A stretch of DNA of 10,118 nucleotides from assembly GCA_035266845.1 (NCBI GenBank), contig DATFMP010000063.1, positions 1 to 10,118 of the forward strand. Direction: 5' to 3'. Source of the DNA: DATFMP01 sp035266845 (GTDB lineage: Bacteria > SAR324 > JACQKK01). The position numbers and the translations under genes were made by a program. Numbering within the stretch: the first letter of the stretch is position 1; each line of letters opens with the position of its first letter. Shown piece after piece: positions 1 to 6,802 of the stretch. Below the pieces are notes generated by a model that saw nothing but the letters and a program-made list of their open reading frames with translations, made no database searches and was not told the DNA's origin.

Positions 1-588
1 ACGCCCGTGGACGAGGTGCGCCTGCTGGACGAGGGCCCCCCGGCCGTGGTGGCCGGCGGCCGCGAGTGGCGCCACGAGCGGCTGCTGCTGGCCGCGGGGA
101 GCTGGTCGGGGCTCATCCCCGGGCTGGATGGCGCCCTGCGCCCCTGGGTGCGGCCGGTGAAGGGGCAGATCCTGGCCATCCGCGCCCCGGCCGACCTGAT
201 CCGCCACAACATCCGCACGCCGGACGTGTACATCGTGCCCCGCGTGGACGGGCGGCTGGTGGTGGGCGCCACGGTGGAGGAAATGGGCTACAACCGCGAC
301 CTGACCGTGGGCGGCGTGTTCGAGCTGTTGCGGGGCGCCTGGCGGGCGCTGCCGGGCGTATACGAGATGCCCATCGAGGAGATCTGGTGCGGCTTCCGCC
401 CCGGCAGCCGGGACAACGCGCCCATCCTGGGCGAGACGGAGATTCCCGGCTTCTTCATCGCCACGGGCCACTACCGCAACGGCATCCTCAACACGCCCGT
501 CACGGCGCACTACATGAGCGAAGCCATCCTGGGCGGCGAGCTGCCGGAGTTCATGGCGCCCTTCTCCCCACGCCGCTTCAGCAAGTAG
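1..588 (+). CDS. thiO: Glycine oxidase ThiO, FAD-dependent (3' part only)
   Basis: The last 195 codons of an FAD-dependent amine oxidase of the DAO fold; the N-terminal Rossmann/FAD half (about 170-180 residues) lies upstream of the window. The frame is open from base 1, so the GTG at 7 is internal. ThiO oxidises glycine to iminoglycine (dehydroglycine) for thiazole synthesis in thiamin biosynthesis. Visible family signatures, numbered from the first codon here: VRPVKGQ (50-56), YIVPR.DGR.VVGATVEE.G (77-96), GFRPGSRDNAPILG (131-144) and GHYRNGI (156-162). In ThiO the arginines of the FRPG and HYRNG motifs lie at the substrate and FAD site. A related DAO-family oxidase cannot be excluded, but the GATVEE and GHYRNGI combination is typical of ThiO. 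The gene ends convergently with a small minus-strand gene 77 bp away. Confidence 0.88.
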   Translation, partial: TPVDEVRLLDEGPPAVVAGGREWRHERLLLAAGSWSGLIPGLDGALRPWVRPVKGQILAIRAPADLIRHNIRTPDVYIVPRVDGRLVVGATVEEMGYNRDLTVGGVFELLRGAWRALPGVYEMPIEEIWCGFRPGSRDNAPILGETEIPGFFIATGHYRNGILNTPVTAHYMSEAILGGELPEFMAPFSPRRFSK

Positions 589-598
589 CGGGCAGATT

Positions 599-628
599 CC
601 CGCAAGCGCAACAGATCAACGTTGCGGG
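599..628. terminator. Weak hairpin between convergent genes
   Basis: The 77-bp gap between the converging thiO and secreted-protein genes holds the inverted repeat CCCGCAA (599-605) / TTGCGGG (622-628). An alternative inner stem is CGCAAC (607-612) / GTTGCG (621-626). A hairpin here could serve both genes, but no T-run follows on either strand, so its role as a terminator is only inferred from position. Confidence 0.3.
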
Positions 629-665
629 TCCAAACAGGGGCACGGTTCGCTGGACGCCGAGGCGT

Positions 666-1082
666 TCAGTCGCACACGATACGCCGCTCGTTGCTCACCA
701 CCGCGTGTAGCCTGAGCCGCGCACACAGCACGTCGGCCTCCTTGAGCGAGTGCGGAGACGTCCGGTAGCACATCCTGATGCCCGTAAGCTCGTAGCCCAG
801 TGGCAACCAAGTGTGGCCGGTGACTTTCGTCAGCCAGGCGCAGTGGGCTGCCAGCGGCGCCCAATCGTCCACAATGGGCACCATCGCGCGCAGCGGATGG
901 CCAATGGCGGCGTAGTAGTCCGCCCAACTCCGGGGATCGCGCAGTTCGATCACCAGACGCCGCTGCGATTCGCTCAGCAGAAGGTGCTCGCCCTGTGCAG
1001 GCTCCGGCTCCGCGCTCAAAGCCAGCCCTAGCGGGGCTGCCAGCAGCATGCACAGCAACACCCAACGGCTTGTGCTTTTCAT
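666..1082 (-). CDS. Small secreted protein with four cysteines, unknown function
   Basis: 138 residues; I do not recognise the family. The N-terminus is a classical Sec signal peptide: MKSTSRW, a hydrophobic core from about 8 to 21, and a likely cleavage after ALSA (residue 24). The mature part has cysteines at 81, 105, 120 and 137, enough for two disulfides, which fits a periplasmic or exported protein. It is rich in Trp, His and Arg and has no recognisable catalytic motif. The ATG at 1082 is chosen because a GGGGG Shine-Dalgarno-like run lies 6 nt upstream and the signal peptide starts exactly there; in-frame upstream starts would add a non-signal Arg/Pro-rich extension. The gene lies directly downstream of the BTAD activator gene in the same direction, and its upstream region carries three 11-bp-spaced repeats that look like that regulator's binding site. 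Confidence 0.7.
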   Translation of the reverse strand: MKSTSRWVLLCMLLAAPLGLALSAEPEPAQGEHLLLSESQRRLVIELRDPRSWADYYAAIGHPLRAMVPIVDDWAPLAAHCAWLTKVTGHTWLPLGYELTGIRMCYRTSPHSLKEADVLCARLRLHAVVSNERRIVCD

Positions 1083-1158
1083 CGGATTCCCCCTTTTGGC
1101 GTGTCGGCCAGCGGGCGGAGCCGCCTTCCCCCGCACACGCTTGCACCGACCTGGGGCG

Positions 1159-1164
1159 AGTATG
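1159..1164 (-). promoter_or_regulatory. Candidate -10 element for the secreted-protein gene
   Basis: Read on the minus strand, CATACT matches TATAAT at 4 of 6 positions. It begins 9 nt after the last of three 11-bp-spaced heptamers and about 76 nt upstream of the chosen ATG. There is no good -35 box; the repeats occupy that place. This is expected for an activator-dependent promoter in which the activator binds over the -35 region. Confidence 0.4.
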
Positions 1165-1173
1165 CATCGGAAG

Positions 1174-1202
1174 GGGTTACGGCAGAGTTACAGCAGGGTT
1201 AT
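1174..1202 (-). promoter_or_regulatory. Three direct heptamers at 11-bp period, candidate SARP/BTAD operator
   Basis: Read on the minus strand the order is ATAACCC, spacer TGCT, GTAACTC, spacer TGCC, GTAACCC. These are three copies of RTAACYC separated by exactly 4 bp, so the period is 11 bp, about one helical turn. SARP-type activators (winged helix plus BTAD) are known to bind direct heptamer repeats at 11-bp spacing just upstream of a -10 box. A protein of this domain type is encoded immediately upstream. The repeats and spacing are seen directly; the protein-DNA pairing is inferred. Confidence 0.5.
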
Positions 1203-1254
1203 GCTGGCGCTGAACCGAGCGCGGCAAAGCAGGTGGGGGACCGTTGACCAAGGC

Positions 1255-3198
1255 TCAGGGGCAGCCGGCTGCGCGCAGGTGGGCGTCCAGCCGGGCGGCG
1301 TCCTTGGCGCGCCGCATGGGGTACAGCCAGCGCAGGCAATGCGCGCGGTTGAGCCCGTGCTCAGCCTGCAGCATCTGGCGCACCCGGTCGCGCGCCGCCT
1401 TCCGCTCTCCCAAAGCCGCTTGGCTGGCTACAATGAGCACCTGCCCGGAGAGCATCTGGCGCGGCACGGAACCCCGCAGCAGCGCCTGCAGTGCCTCGGC
1501 GTAGCGGCCGGAGAAGTAGTGGCAGCGCGCCAAGGACTCCAGGAACGCCTCGGGATAGAACGGCGTAAGGCGCATGGCCCGCCGCACCTCCTGCAACGCC
1601 AGCTCCGGCTCGCCGCAATAGACCAGCCCAACGCCCACGGCCACGGCGGTGTCCGCGCCGCCGGGGTTCAGCTCGGCGGCCCGTAGGAGGAGGGGGCGGC
1701 CCTCGGCGTGCCTCCGCTGCTTCATACGCACGTGGCCCAGCAGCACGTGAGCGGGACCGGAAGCCGGGTCCAGCCCGAGCGCCTGTCCGGCCAGCGCCTC
1801 AGCCCGCCGCAGGGCTTCCTCGGATCCTGGCGGCCACCCGCGAGCCGCGTCCCTTACGTAGGACCAACCCAGCACCACCTGCGCCATTACGTAGTCGGGG
1901 TCCAGCTCCAGGGCTTCGCTGCCAAGCCGGCGCACCTGCCCGTTGTTCTCGCGGCTGGAGTGCCGGAAGTGCTCGATGGCGCGCAGGGTCAGCTCCCAGG
2001 CCTGCAGATCGTGCGTGCCACGCCACACAGTGCGGGCCTGCTCGCCCTCGGTGAGCTGCACCTGCAGGGCGGTAAGGATCGCCTCCACGATTTCGTCCTG
2101 CACGGCAAAGGCATCGGTCAGCGCACGGTCGTACCGCTCGGCCCACAGGTGACGCTCCGTGGCTGCCTCCAGTAGCTGCGCCGTGACCCGCAGGCGCTCG
2201 CCAGTCACCAGCACCGTGCCCAACAACACGAAACGCACGCCCAATTCCCGTCCCGTCTCGCGGATGCGCTCCGGCAAGCCCGCGCTGGTGCCTGGAGCCG
2301 GCCAGCCGATTAGGGTCAGGCGCGGCACACGCGCCAAGCGTGTGGTGAGATTTCGCGTGAAGCCTGCCGCTAACCACTTCCAACGCCCCACGCGACCCAG
2401 GCCCGCAAAAGGCAGCACGGCCAAGCTGGGCTGATCGGGCAGCGGCGCCAGGGCATCCCGCTCGGCCAGGGCCTCCTGCAGCATCGCCTCGGTCTCCGGC
2501 GTCGGTGGCCCGGCGCCCCGGCCGTGCGCCGCGCGCCGGAAGCGGTGGTATGCGGCGACGGCCGCCCCGGGCTGTCCGGTCGCACGGTGGCAGCACATCA
2601 ATCCGCGCCACAGCGGCTCGGCATCGGGTTCCGCAGCCAAAGCCCGCTCGTAAACGCCGATGGCCTCGACGGGCCGACCGGCCGCCTCATGCCGGTGCCC
2701 CAGGGCCTCCGCCCGGGATAGGAACAGGGCGCGCAAACGCTCGCGCGCCGCCACCACACTGGCGTACTCAGCCTCGCCGGCCAGGAAGGGCCCTTGGTAC
2801 AGCGTCAACGCCTGCTCCGGGTGGCCGTCCCGCGTCAGCGCGTCCAGCGCCAGAGCGTCCACCCAGCAGCGCTCGAACGACAGGCTTAGCCGACGGTCAC
2901 GGAACAGCAGCGCCTCGTGGCCCAACAGCTTGCGCAACCGGTGCAGCGTGGTCGCGAAGGCGCCATGCGCGCGGTCACCGTCAGCATCGGGCCACAGGGC
3001 CTCGGCCAACCAGGTTTCCGGCACCTCGCGTCCGCCCCCGGCGATCAGCAGGCCCAGCAGCTCCAGCGGCCGATGCTGCACGCGCTCTCCGGTGGGCAAA
3101 GGCCGGCCCTCCTGCTCAATGGCGAAGCGGCCCAAGGTGTAAATACGCAACGGTGGAGCGGACCGGGCGGTCCGCGCTGGTTCGGCGCTGCGGGTCAT
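1255..3198 (-). CDS. BTAD/TPR transcriptional activator (SARP-like N-terminus, FlgO-like middle)
   Basis: 647 residues from the ATG at 3198, which has GAGG 7 nt upstream. A GTG at 3231 would add 11 residues but has a weaker context. Domains: a winged-helix DNA-binding domain (about 18-108, beginning LRIYTLGRF and containing LWPD and the TTLHRLRKLLG helix), and a BTAD domain (about 112-250, typical of SARP activators). Next is a FlgO/TolB-like α/β domain (about 258-375) with SLAVLPF, ELGVRFVLLGTV, RVTAQL and HLWAERYDR, the arrangement seen in proteobacterial cyclase-associated TPR regulators. TPR-type helical repeats follow (about 425-600: EALELDPDY, ALGLDPASGPAH, AAELNPG, AMRLTPFYPEAF). There is no membrane segment or receiver domain, so it is probably a cytoplasmic one-component activator sensing through the C-terminal half. 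The nearest candidate target is the secreted-protein gene downstream. Confidence 0.85.
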   Translation of the reverse strand: MTRSAEPARTARSAPPLRIYTLGRFAIEQEGRPLPTGERVQHRPLELLGLLIAGGGREVPETWLAEALWPDADGDRAHGAFATTLHRLRKLLGHEALLFRDRRLSLSFERCWVDALALDALTRDGHPEQALTLYQGPFLAGEAEYASVVAARERLRALFLSRAEALGHRHEAAGRPVEAIGVYERALAAEPDAEPLWRGLMCCHRATGQPGAAVAAYHRFRRAAHGRGAGPPTPETEAMLQEALAERDALAPLPDQPSLAVLPFAGLGRVGRWKWLAAGFTRNLTTRLARVPRLTLIGWPAPGTSAGLPERIRETGRELGVRFVLLGTVLVTGERLRVTAQLLEAATERHLWAERYDRALTDAFAVQDEIVEAILTALQVQLTEGEQARTVWRGTHDLQAWELTLRAIEHFRHSSRENNGQVRRLGSEALELDPDYVMAQVVLGWSYVRDAARGWPPGSEEALRRAEALAGQALGLDPASGPAHVLLGHVRMKQRRHAEGRPLLLRAAELNPGGADTAVAVGVGLVYCGEPELALQEVRRAMRLTPFYPEAFLESLARCHYFSGRYAEALQALLRGSVPRQMLSGQVLIVASQAALGERKAARDRVRQMLQAEHGLNRAHCLRWLYPMRRAKDAARLDAHLRAAGCP

Positions 3199-3223
3199 GG
3201 CAGGCCTCGAAGCTCCGGTGCGG

Positions 3224-3237
3224 GAACGCACGCGTTC
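3224..3237. promoter_or_regulatory. 14-bp palindrome upstream of the activator gene
   Basis: GAACGC, centre AC, GCGTTC form a perfect inverted repeat centred about 32 bp upstream of the chosen ATG of the activator gene, where a promoter or leader would be expected. A dimeric repressor or autoregulatory site is possible. It does not resemble the RTAACYC direct repeats further downstream, so it is unlikely to bind the activator in the same way. Confidence 0.3.
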
Positions 3238-3325
3238 TGGCAGATGAGCCCGAATATCCCGATTTCAATACTAGCACCATCGGCCCGGCGCGACGACCGT
3301 TCGGGACTGCCGCCCAAGCAGGGGG

Positions 3326-3349
3326 TTCGGGGGAACGTGTTTCCCCGAA
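3326..3349. terminator. 24-bp near-perfect palindrome downstream of the dehydrogenase gene
   Basis: The outer arms TTCGGGG (3326-3332) and CCCCGAA (3343-3349) are perfect. The inner AAC/GTG-TT part continues the pairing, leaving one G-T pair and a mismatched centre. It begins 28 bp past the UDP-glucose dehydrogenase stop and lies about 130 bp before the activator gene, both on the minus strand. A transcription terminator for the sugar operon is the simplest reading, but no T-run follows on the minus strand (CCCCCT does), so an operator for the activator gene is an alternative. Confidence 0.4.
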
Positions 3350-3377
3350 TTCTTGCGGGCACTTCCGGGACACCGCC

Positions 3378-4751
3378 CTAGTAGTGCACCAGGGCGGTCT
3401 TGCCGAGCGGGTAGACGTTGAAGCCGATCTCGTGCAGGGCAGGGGCATCCAGCCAGTTGCGGCCGTCGAAGACCGAGGCGGGCTTCTCCATGGAGTCGAA
3501 GATGCGCTGGTAGTCCAGCGCCCGGAACTCCTCCCAGTGCGTGACCAGCACGATGGCGTGCGAGCCCGCCGCCGCGGCATAGGGATCCGGCTCGAACTGC
3601 AGCTCGCCCTCCATCCCGCGCAGATCGTATGCGGCATGCTCAAGCGCCTGCGGGTCGGTAATGACCACGTGTGCGCGCTCCTCCAGCAGCTTCTTGACCA
3701 CGTAGAACGCAGGGGAATCGCGCGTATCGTTGGTGCCCGGCTTGAAGGCGAAGCCGAACAGGGCCAGGCGCTTGCCCGCCACGGTGTTGAACTGACGGGC
3801 GACCACATTGCGGGTGAAGCGGCTGATCTGGTAGTCGTTCATGTCCACGACGCTCTTCCAATACGCCCCCACCTCCGCAAGCCCCTGCTGCTGGCAGATG
3901 TATGCCAGGTTGAGGATGTCCTTGCGGAAGCACGAGCCGCCGAAGCCCACACCCGCCTCCAGGAAGCGCGGCCCGATGCGCCCGTCGGTGCCGATGGCGC
4001 GGCTGATCTGCGTCACGTCGGCATGGGTCACCTCGCACAGCGCGGAGATGGAGTTGATGGACGAGATGCGCTGGGCCAGGAAGGCGTTCGCGGTCAGCTT
4101 GGAAAGCTCGCTGCTCCACACGTTGGAGAGCAGAATGCGCTCCTCGGGCACCCACTGCCGGTAGACGTCCGCCAGGGCCTGCGCCGCGGCGCGGCCCCGG
4201 TCGTCCTCCTCGCAACCGATCAGCACGCGGTCCGGCTCCATCAGGTCGCGGATGGCCGTGCCCTCCGCCAGGAACTCCGGATTGGAGAGCACGGGGAAGT
4301 GCCGGTCGCTCTGCCCGTCGTGCAGGATGCGCGAGATGGCCTCCGCCGTGCGCACGGGCACGGTGCTCTTCTCCACGATGATTGCGCCGTCGCGCAGGTG
4401 GGGCTTGAGGAAGCGCGCGGCCAACTCCCAGTACTGCAGGTCGGGCGCCATCCCGGCGCCCTCGCCGAAGGCCTTGGTGGGCGTGTTGACGCTGACGAAC
4501 ACGACGTCCGCATCGGCGACCGCCTCGGGCGAGGCCACCTGGAAGAACAGGTTGCGGCCCCGGCAGCGGCGCACCACCTCGTCCAGCCCCGGCTCGTAGA
4601 CGGGCAGGCGCTCGGAGTTCCACTGGGCGATGCGCTCGGGGCTGATATCCACCACTTCGACACGGATGTCCGGGCACTTGTCGGCGATGACGGCCATGGT
4701 GGGCCCGCCGACGTAGCCCGCACCGATGCAGAGAATCTTGCGCACGTTCAT
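3378..4751 (-). CDS. ugd: UDP-glucose 6-dehydrogenase, animal-like sequence type
   Basis: 457 residues; converts UDP-glucose to UDP-glucuronate with two NAD+. The order is an N-terminal NAD domain with GAGYVGG (10-16) and VVDIS (33-37), a central helical dimerisation domain, and a C-terminal UDP-binding domain (about 326-457). Catalytic residues are visible: Glu159 (SNPEFLAEGTA), Lys218 (SSELSKL), Cys274 in VGFGGSCF and Asp278. From memory, the wording is much closer to animal UGDH than to the usual short bacterial Ugd: CPDIRVEVVDI, VSVNTPTK, LAQRISSINSISALCE, VDMNDYQ, FGFAFK.GTNDTR. Length also lies nearer that type. The ATG at 4751 starts the Rossmann motif correctly, though no strong Shine-Dalgarno is seen. 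It follows the epimerase gene by 56 bp, so both are probably one transcript supplying UDP-glucuronate and a derivative for surface polysaccharide. Confidence 0.95.
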   Translation of the reverse strand: MNVRKILCIGAGYVGGPTMAVIADKCPDIRVEVVDISPERIAQWNSERLPVYEPGLDEVVRRCRGRNLFFQVASPEAVADADVVFVSVNTPTKAFGEGAGMAPDLQYWELAARFLKPHLRDGAIIVEKSTVPVRTAEAISRILHDGQSDRHFPVLSNPEFLAEGTAIRDLMEPDRVLIGCEEDDRGRAAAQALADVYRQWVPEERILLSNVWSSELSKLTANAFLAQRISSINSISALCEVTHADVTQISRAIGTDGRIGPRFLEAGVGFGGSCFRKDILNLAYICQQQGLAEVGAYWKSVVDMNDYQISRFTRNVVARQFNTVAGKRLALFGFAFKPGTNDTRDSPAFYVVKKLLEERAHVVITDPQALEHAAYDLRGMEGELQFEPDPYAAAAGSHAIVLVTHWEEFRALDYQRIFDSMEKPASVFDGRNWLDAPALHEIGFNVYPLGKTALVHY

Positions 4752-4807
4752 GGTGCGTGGGGGCTCGCTTTCAGCGTTGGGAAGGTTGCGGTGAGCGGGG
4801 GCGGGGT

Positions 4808-5743
4808 TCAGGGATAGAGATGAGCCTCGTACCACTGCACCGTGCGTTCGATGCCTTCCTTGAAGGGCACCTGGGGCGCGTACTGCAGCATCTCGCGGGC
4901 CTTGGTGATGTCCGCCACGTACTGCACCACCTCGCCCGCGCGCACGTCGCCCAGGTGGATCTGCGTCTTGGCACCCAGGCGGTCGCGCAGGGTCTCGGCC
5001 ACTTCGAGGATGGTCGTGCCGGCACCGAAGGCCAGGTTGTACACTTGGTTGCGCGCGCGCTCGAAGCGCTCCAGCACCTGCATCACGCCGTGCACGGCAT
5101 CGTCGATGTAGGTAAAGTCCAGCAGCTTGTCCTTGCCGAACACAGTGAGGTCCTGCCCCTGCTTGGTGAGCCGGATGAACAGCGGCACCACGCGGTTGCT
5201 GTCGTCGTACATCCCGTACACGTTGGAAAAGCGGATGTTGACGAAGTCCAGTCCGTAGCAGCGCTGATAGGACGTCACGAGCGCTTCGCCGGCCATCTTG
5301 GAGGCGGCGTAGGGACTCTCGCAGGTGTCCAGGTGCACCGGCTGCTCGGCATGCACCAAGCCGTCGGCGTTGCCGTACACCTCGCGGCTGGAGGCGAACA
5401 TCACGCGGGGAATCGCGTTGCGGCGGCAGAACTCCAGCACGTTGTAAATGGTGAGGATGTTGTCGCGGGCCTGATCCGGATCCACCACCACGTCGTGCAC
5501 GCGGGCGTTGGCCGCCAGGTGAATCACCACGTCGAAGTCCGTGGGCAATTCGGCGAATGCGGCCGGATCGAGCAGGTCCGCCACCACCGTGACGGCCTGC
5601 ACGGCGGGGTTCCAGGCGTTGGGGCGGCGGTCGATCCCGGCCACCGTGCAGTCCGTCTCGGCCATCAGCCGCTCGCACAGCCGCGTGCCGATGGTGCCGC
5701 TGCTGCCCGTGACCAGCACCTTGCTGATGCGCTTCTCCGCCAT
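4808..5743 (-). CDS. NAD-dependent sugar-nucleotide epimerase/dehydratase (extended SDR)
   Basis: 311 residues with the extended SDR layout. The NAD-binding motif is TGSSGTIG (12-19); HLAAN lies at 75-79. The catalytic Ser is in ASSREVYG (117-124) and the YxxxK pair is Tyr145/Lys149 (SPYAASK). The RFSNVYG motif (171-177) and the late DFTYIDD (209-215) belong to nucleotide-sugar recognition. The ATG at 5743 is preceded by AAGGAG with 5-nt spacing, an excellent ribosome site that fixes the start. The next gene makes UDP-glucuronate, so the likely substrate is UDP-glucuronate (4-epimerase to UDP-galacturonate, or a decarboxylase to UDP-xylose) or UDP-glucose (GalE-type). Sequence alone does not separate these. 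It is the first gene of a two-gene minus-strand operon. Confidence 0.85.
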   Translation of the reverse strand: MAEKRISKVLVTGSSGTIGTRLCERLMAETDCTVAGIDRRPNAWNPAVQAVTVVADLLDPAAFAELPTDFDVVIHLAANARVHDVVVDPDQARDNILTIYNVLEFCRRNAIPRVMFASSREVYGNADGLVHAEQPVHLDTCESPYAASKMAGEALVTSYQRCYGLDFVNIRFSNVYGMYDDSNRVVPLFIRLTKQGQDLTVFGKDKLLDFTYIDDAVHGVMQVLERFERARNQVYNLAFGAGTTILEVAETLRDRLGAKTQIHLGDVRAGEVVQYVADITKAREMLQYAPQVPFKEGIERTVQWYEAHLYP

Positions 5744-6066
5744 TCGTGCTCCTTGCCGCCCTGCGTCTCGAATCGGGGTCCGGCCACGCCGCCCGGGGGG
5801 GCGAGCTTTGGGGTCATGCACAACGGTCGGATGATAGCGGAAAGTACGGGCCCGCGCTACCGCCGCGGCGGCCCCATCCGGCCCGGCACGCGGGTCGCGT
5901 GGCCGCTGCGGAGCGCCGGTGCATGGGGCGGCGAGGGACGCCACCGCCCGGCCGCAGGCGCGCATCGTGCCGATTGAAGCGGGACAGTTGCCGCGCCGGG
6001 GGGCTCCGTGAGACAAGGGGGAGCGACCCACGCCACCCCCCATACCCACTGGACGCCGGCTCCGAC
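5744..6066. other. Divergent intergenic region, epimerase operon / Crp-Fnr regulator
   Basis: 323 bp without a gene of its own. Reading frames continue into it from both sides, but their composition (Arg/Pro/Gly runs, no motifs) is that of noncoding GC-rich DNA. I looked for Crp (TGTGA-N6-TCACA) and Fnr (TTGAT-N4-ATCAA) boxes and found none. A -10-like TATCAT for the minus-strand operon lies at 5831-5836. No convincing promoter for the plus-strand regulator is visible. Confidence 0.5.
5831..5836 (-). promoter_or_regulatory. Candidate -10 box for the epimerase/ugd operon
   Basis: TATCAT on the minus strand matches TATAAT at 5 of 6 positions and would give a leader of about 80 nt. The hexamer 17 nt upstream (TAGCGC) is a poor -35, so either an activator is needed or this is a chance match. 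Confidence 0.3.
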
Positions 6067-6759
6067 ATGCTCGATGCCAAGGCGATCCGCCGCATCCCGC
6101 GCTTCTCCGGCATCTCGGCCGAGGCCGAGGGCTGGCTGTGCGAGCACGCCGTCGTGAGCACCTATACCAAGGGCGAGACGATCTTCTTCGAGGGCGATCC
6201 CAGCGCGCACTTCTACATGGTGCTCAAGGGCGAGGTGAAGGTGTTCAAGATGCTGGAGAGCGGCCGGGAGCTGATCCTGGACTTCTTCCGGGAGGGCGAG
6301 GCCTTCGGCGAGGTGGCCCTGGTGGAAGGGGGCGACTTCCCCGCCAGCGCCGTGGCCATGGAGGATGCCTCGGTGCTGGTGCTGCCGCGCCGGGATTACC
6401 TGCACCTGCTGGAGCGCTACCCGGAGGTGGCCCACTCCATCATCCGCGACCTGACGCTGCGCATGCACGCCCTGCGGCGGCGGGTGGAGGTGCTGGGGGA
6501 GATGGGCGTGCAGGCGCGCATCGCCAACCTGCTGCACGTCTACAGCCGGCAACTCGGCAAGCAGACCGAGGCCGGGCTGCTGATCCCGATCCACCTGAGC
6601 CGCAACGAGGTGGCTTCGCTGGTGTGCGCCCGCATCGAGACGGTGATCCGCATCATGAGCCGCTGGCAGAAGGACGGCTTGGTGGTCAACGTGCCGGAAG
6701 GCTTTCTGGTGCCGGACGTGGAGGCCCTGGCGGCGCTCACCGCCAGCAGCACCGAATAG
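6067..6759 (+). CDS. Crp/Fnr-family transcriptional regulator
   Basis: 230 residues. The N-terminal cyclic-nucleotide-binding-type β-barrel spans about 10-115 (KGETIFFEGDPSAHFYMVLKGEVKVF; FGEVALVEGG). A long dimerisation helix runs about 118-145, and the C-terminal winged helix about 150-220 has recognition-helix residues ARIETVIRIM (188-197). In place of the Arg-Ser/Thr that binds the cAMP phosphate in Crp it has FPASA (91-95), so canonical cAMP binding is unlikely. The only cysteines are 25 and 187, so there is no Fnr-type iron-sulfur cluster. The recognition helix keeps the Glu and Arg of the family's ExxSR/RExxxR patterns but with Ile before the Arg. The ATG at 6067 is chosen because the barrel begins normally there; no strong ribosome site is seen. 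It is divergent from the sugar operon, which it may control; effector unknown. Confidence 0.88.
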   Translation: MLDAKAIRRIPRFSGISAEAEGWLCEHAVVSTYTKGETIFFEGDPSAHFYMVLKGEVKVFKMLESGRELILDFFREGEAFGEVALVEGGDFPASAVAMEDASVLVLPRRDYLHLLERYPEVAHSIIRDLTLRMHALRRRVEVLGEMGVQARIANLLHVYSRQLGKQTEAGLLIPIHLSRNEVASLVCARIETVIRIMSRWQKDGLVVNVPEGFLVPDVEALAALTASSTE

Positions 6760-6778
6760 GCCGGCTCGGCGGTGCGAT

Positions 6779-6791
6779 GCCCGGCCCGGGC
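6779..6791. terminator. Small GC hairpin between converging genes
   Basis: GCCCG, loop GCC, CGGGC lies in the 43-bp gap between the ends of the Crp/Fnr and usp genes. It is short and lacks a T-run, so only its position between convergent stops suggests a terminator role. Confidence 0.22.
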
Positions 6792-6802
6792 TGGGGGTGC
6801 GG

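Noticed and set aside
2505..4817. A 770-codon plus-strand open frame antisense to the activator and ugd genes
   Set aside because: It is Arg/Pro/Ala- and later His/Val-rich with no motif, and lies opposite two genes with clear domains; long antisense frames are normal at this G+C.
5744..6066. Crp or Fnr binding box in the divergent promoter region
   Set aside because: No TGTGA-N6-TCACA or TTGAT-N4-ATCAA arrangement, even with two mismatches, was found by eye.
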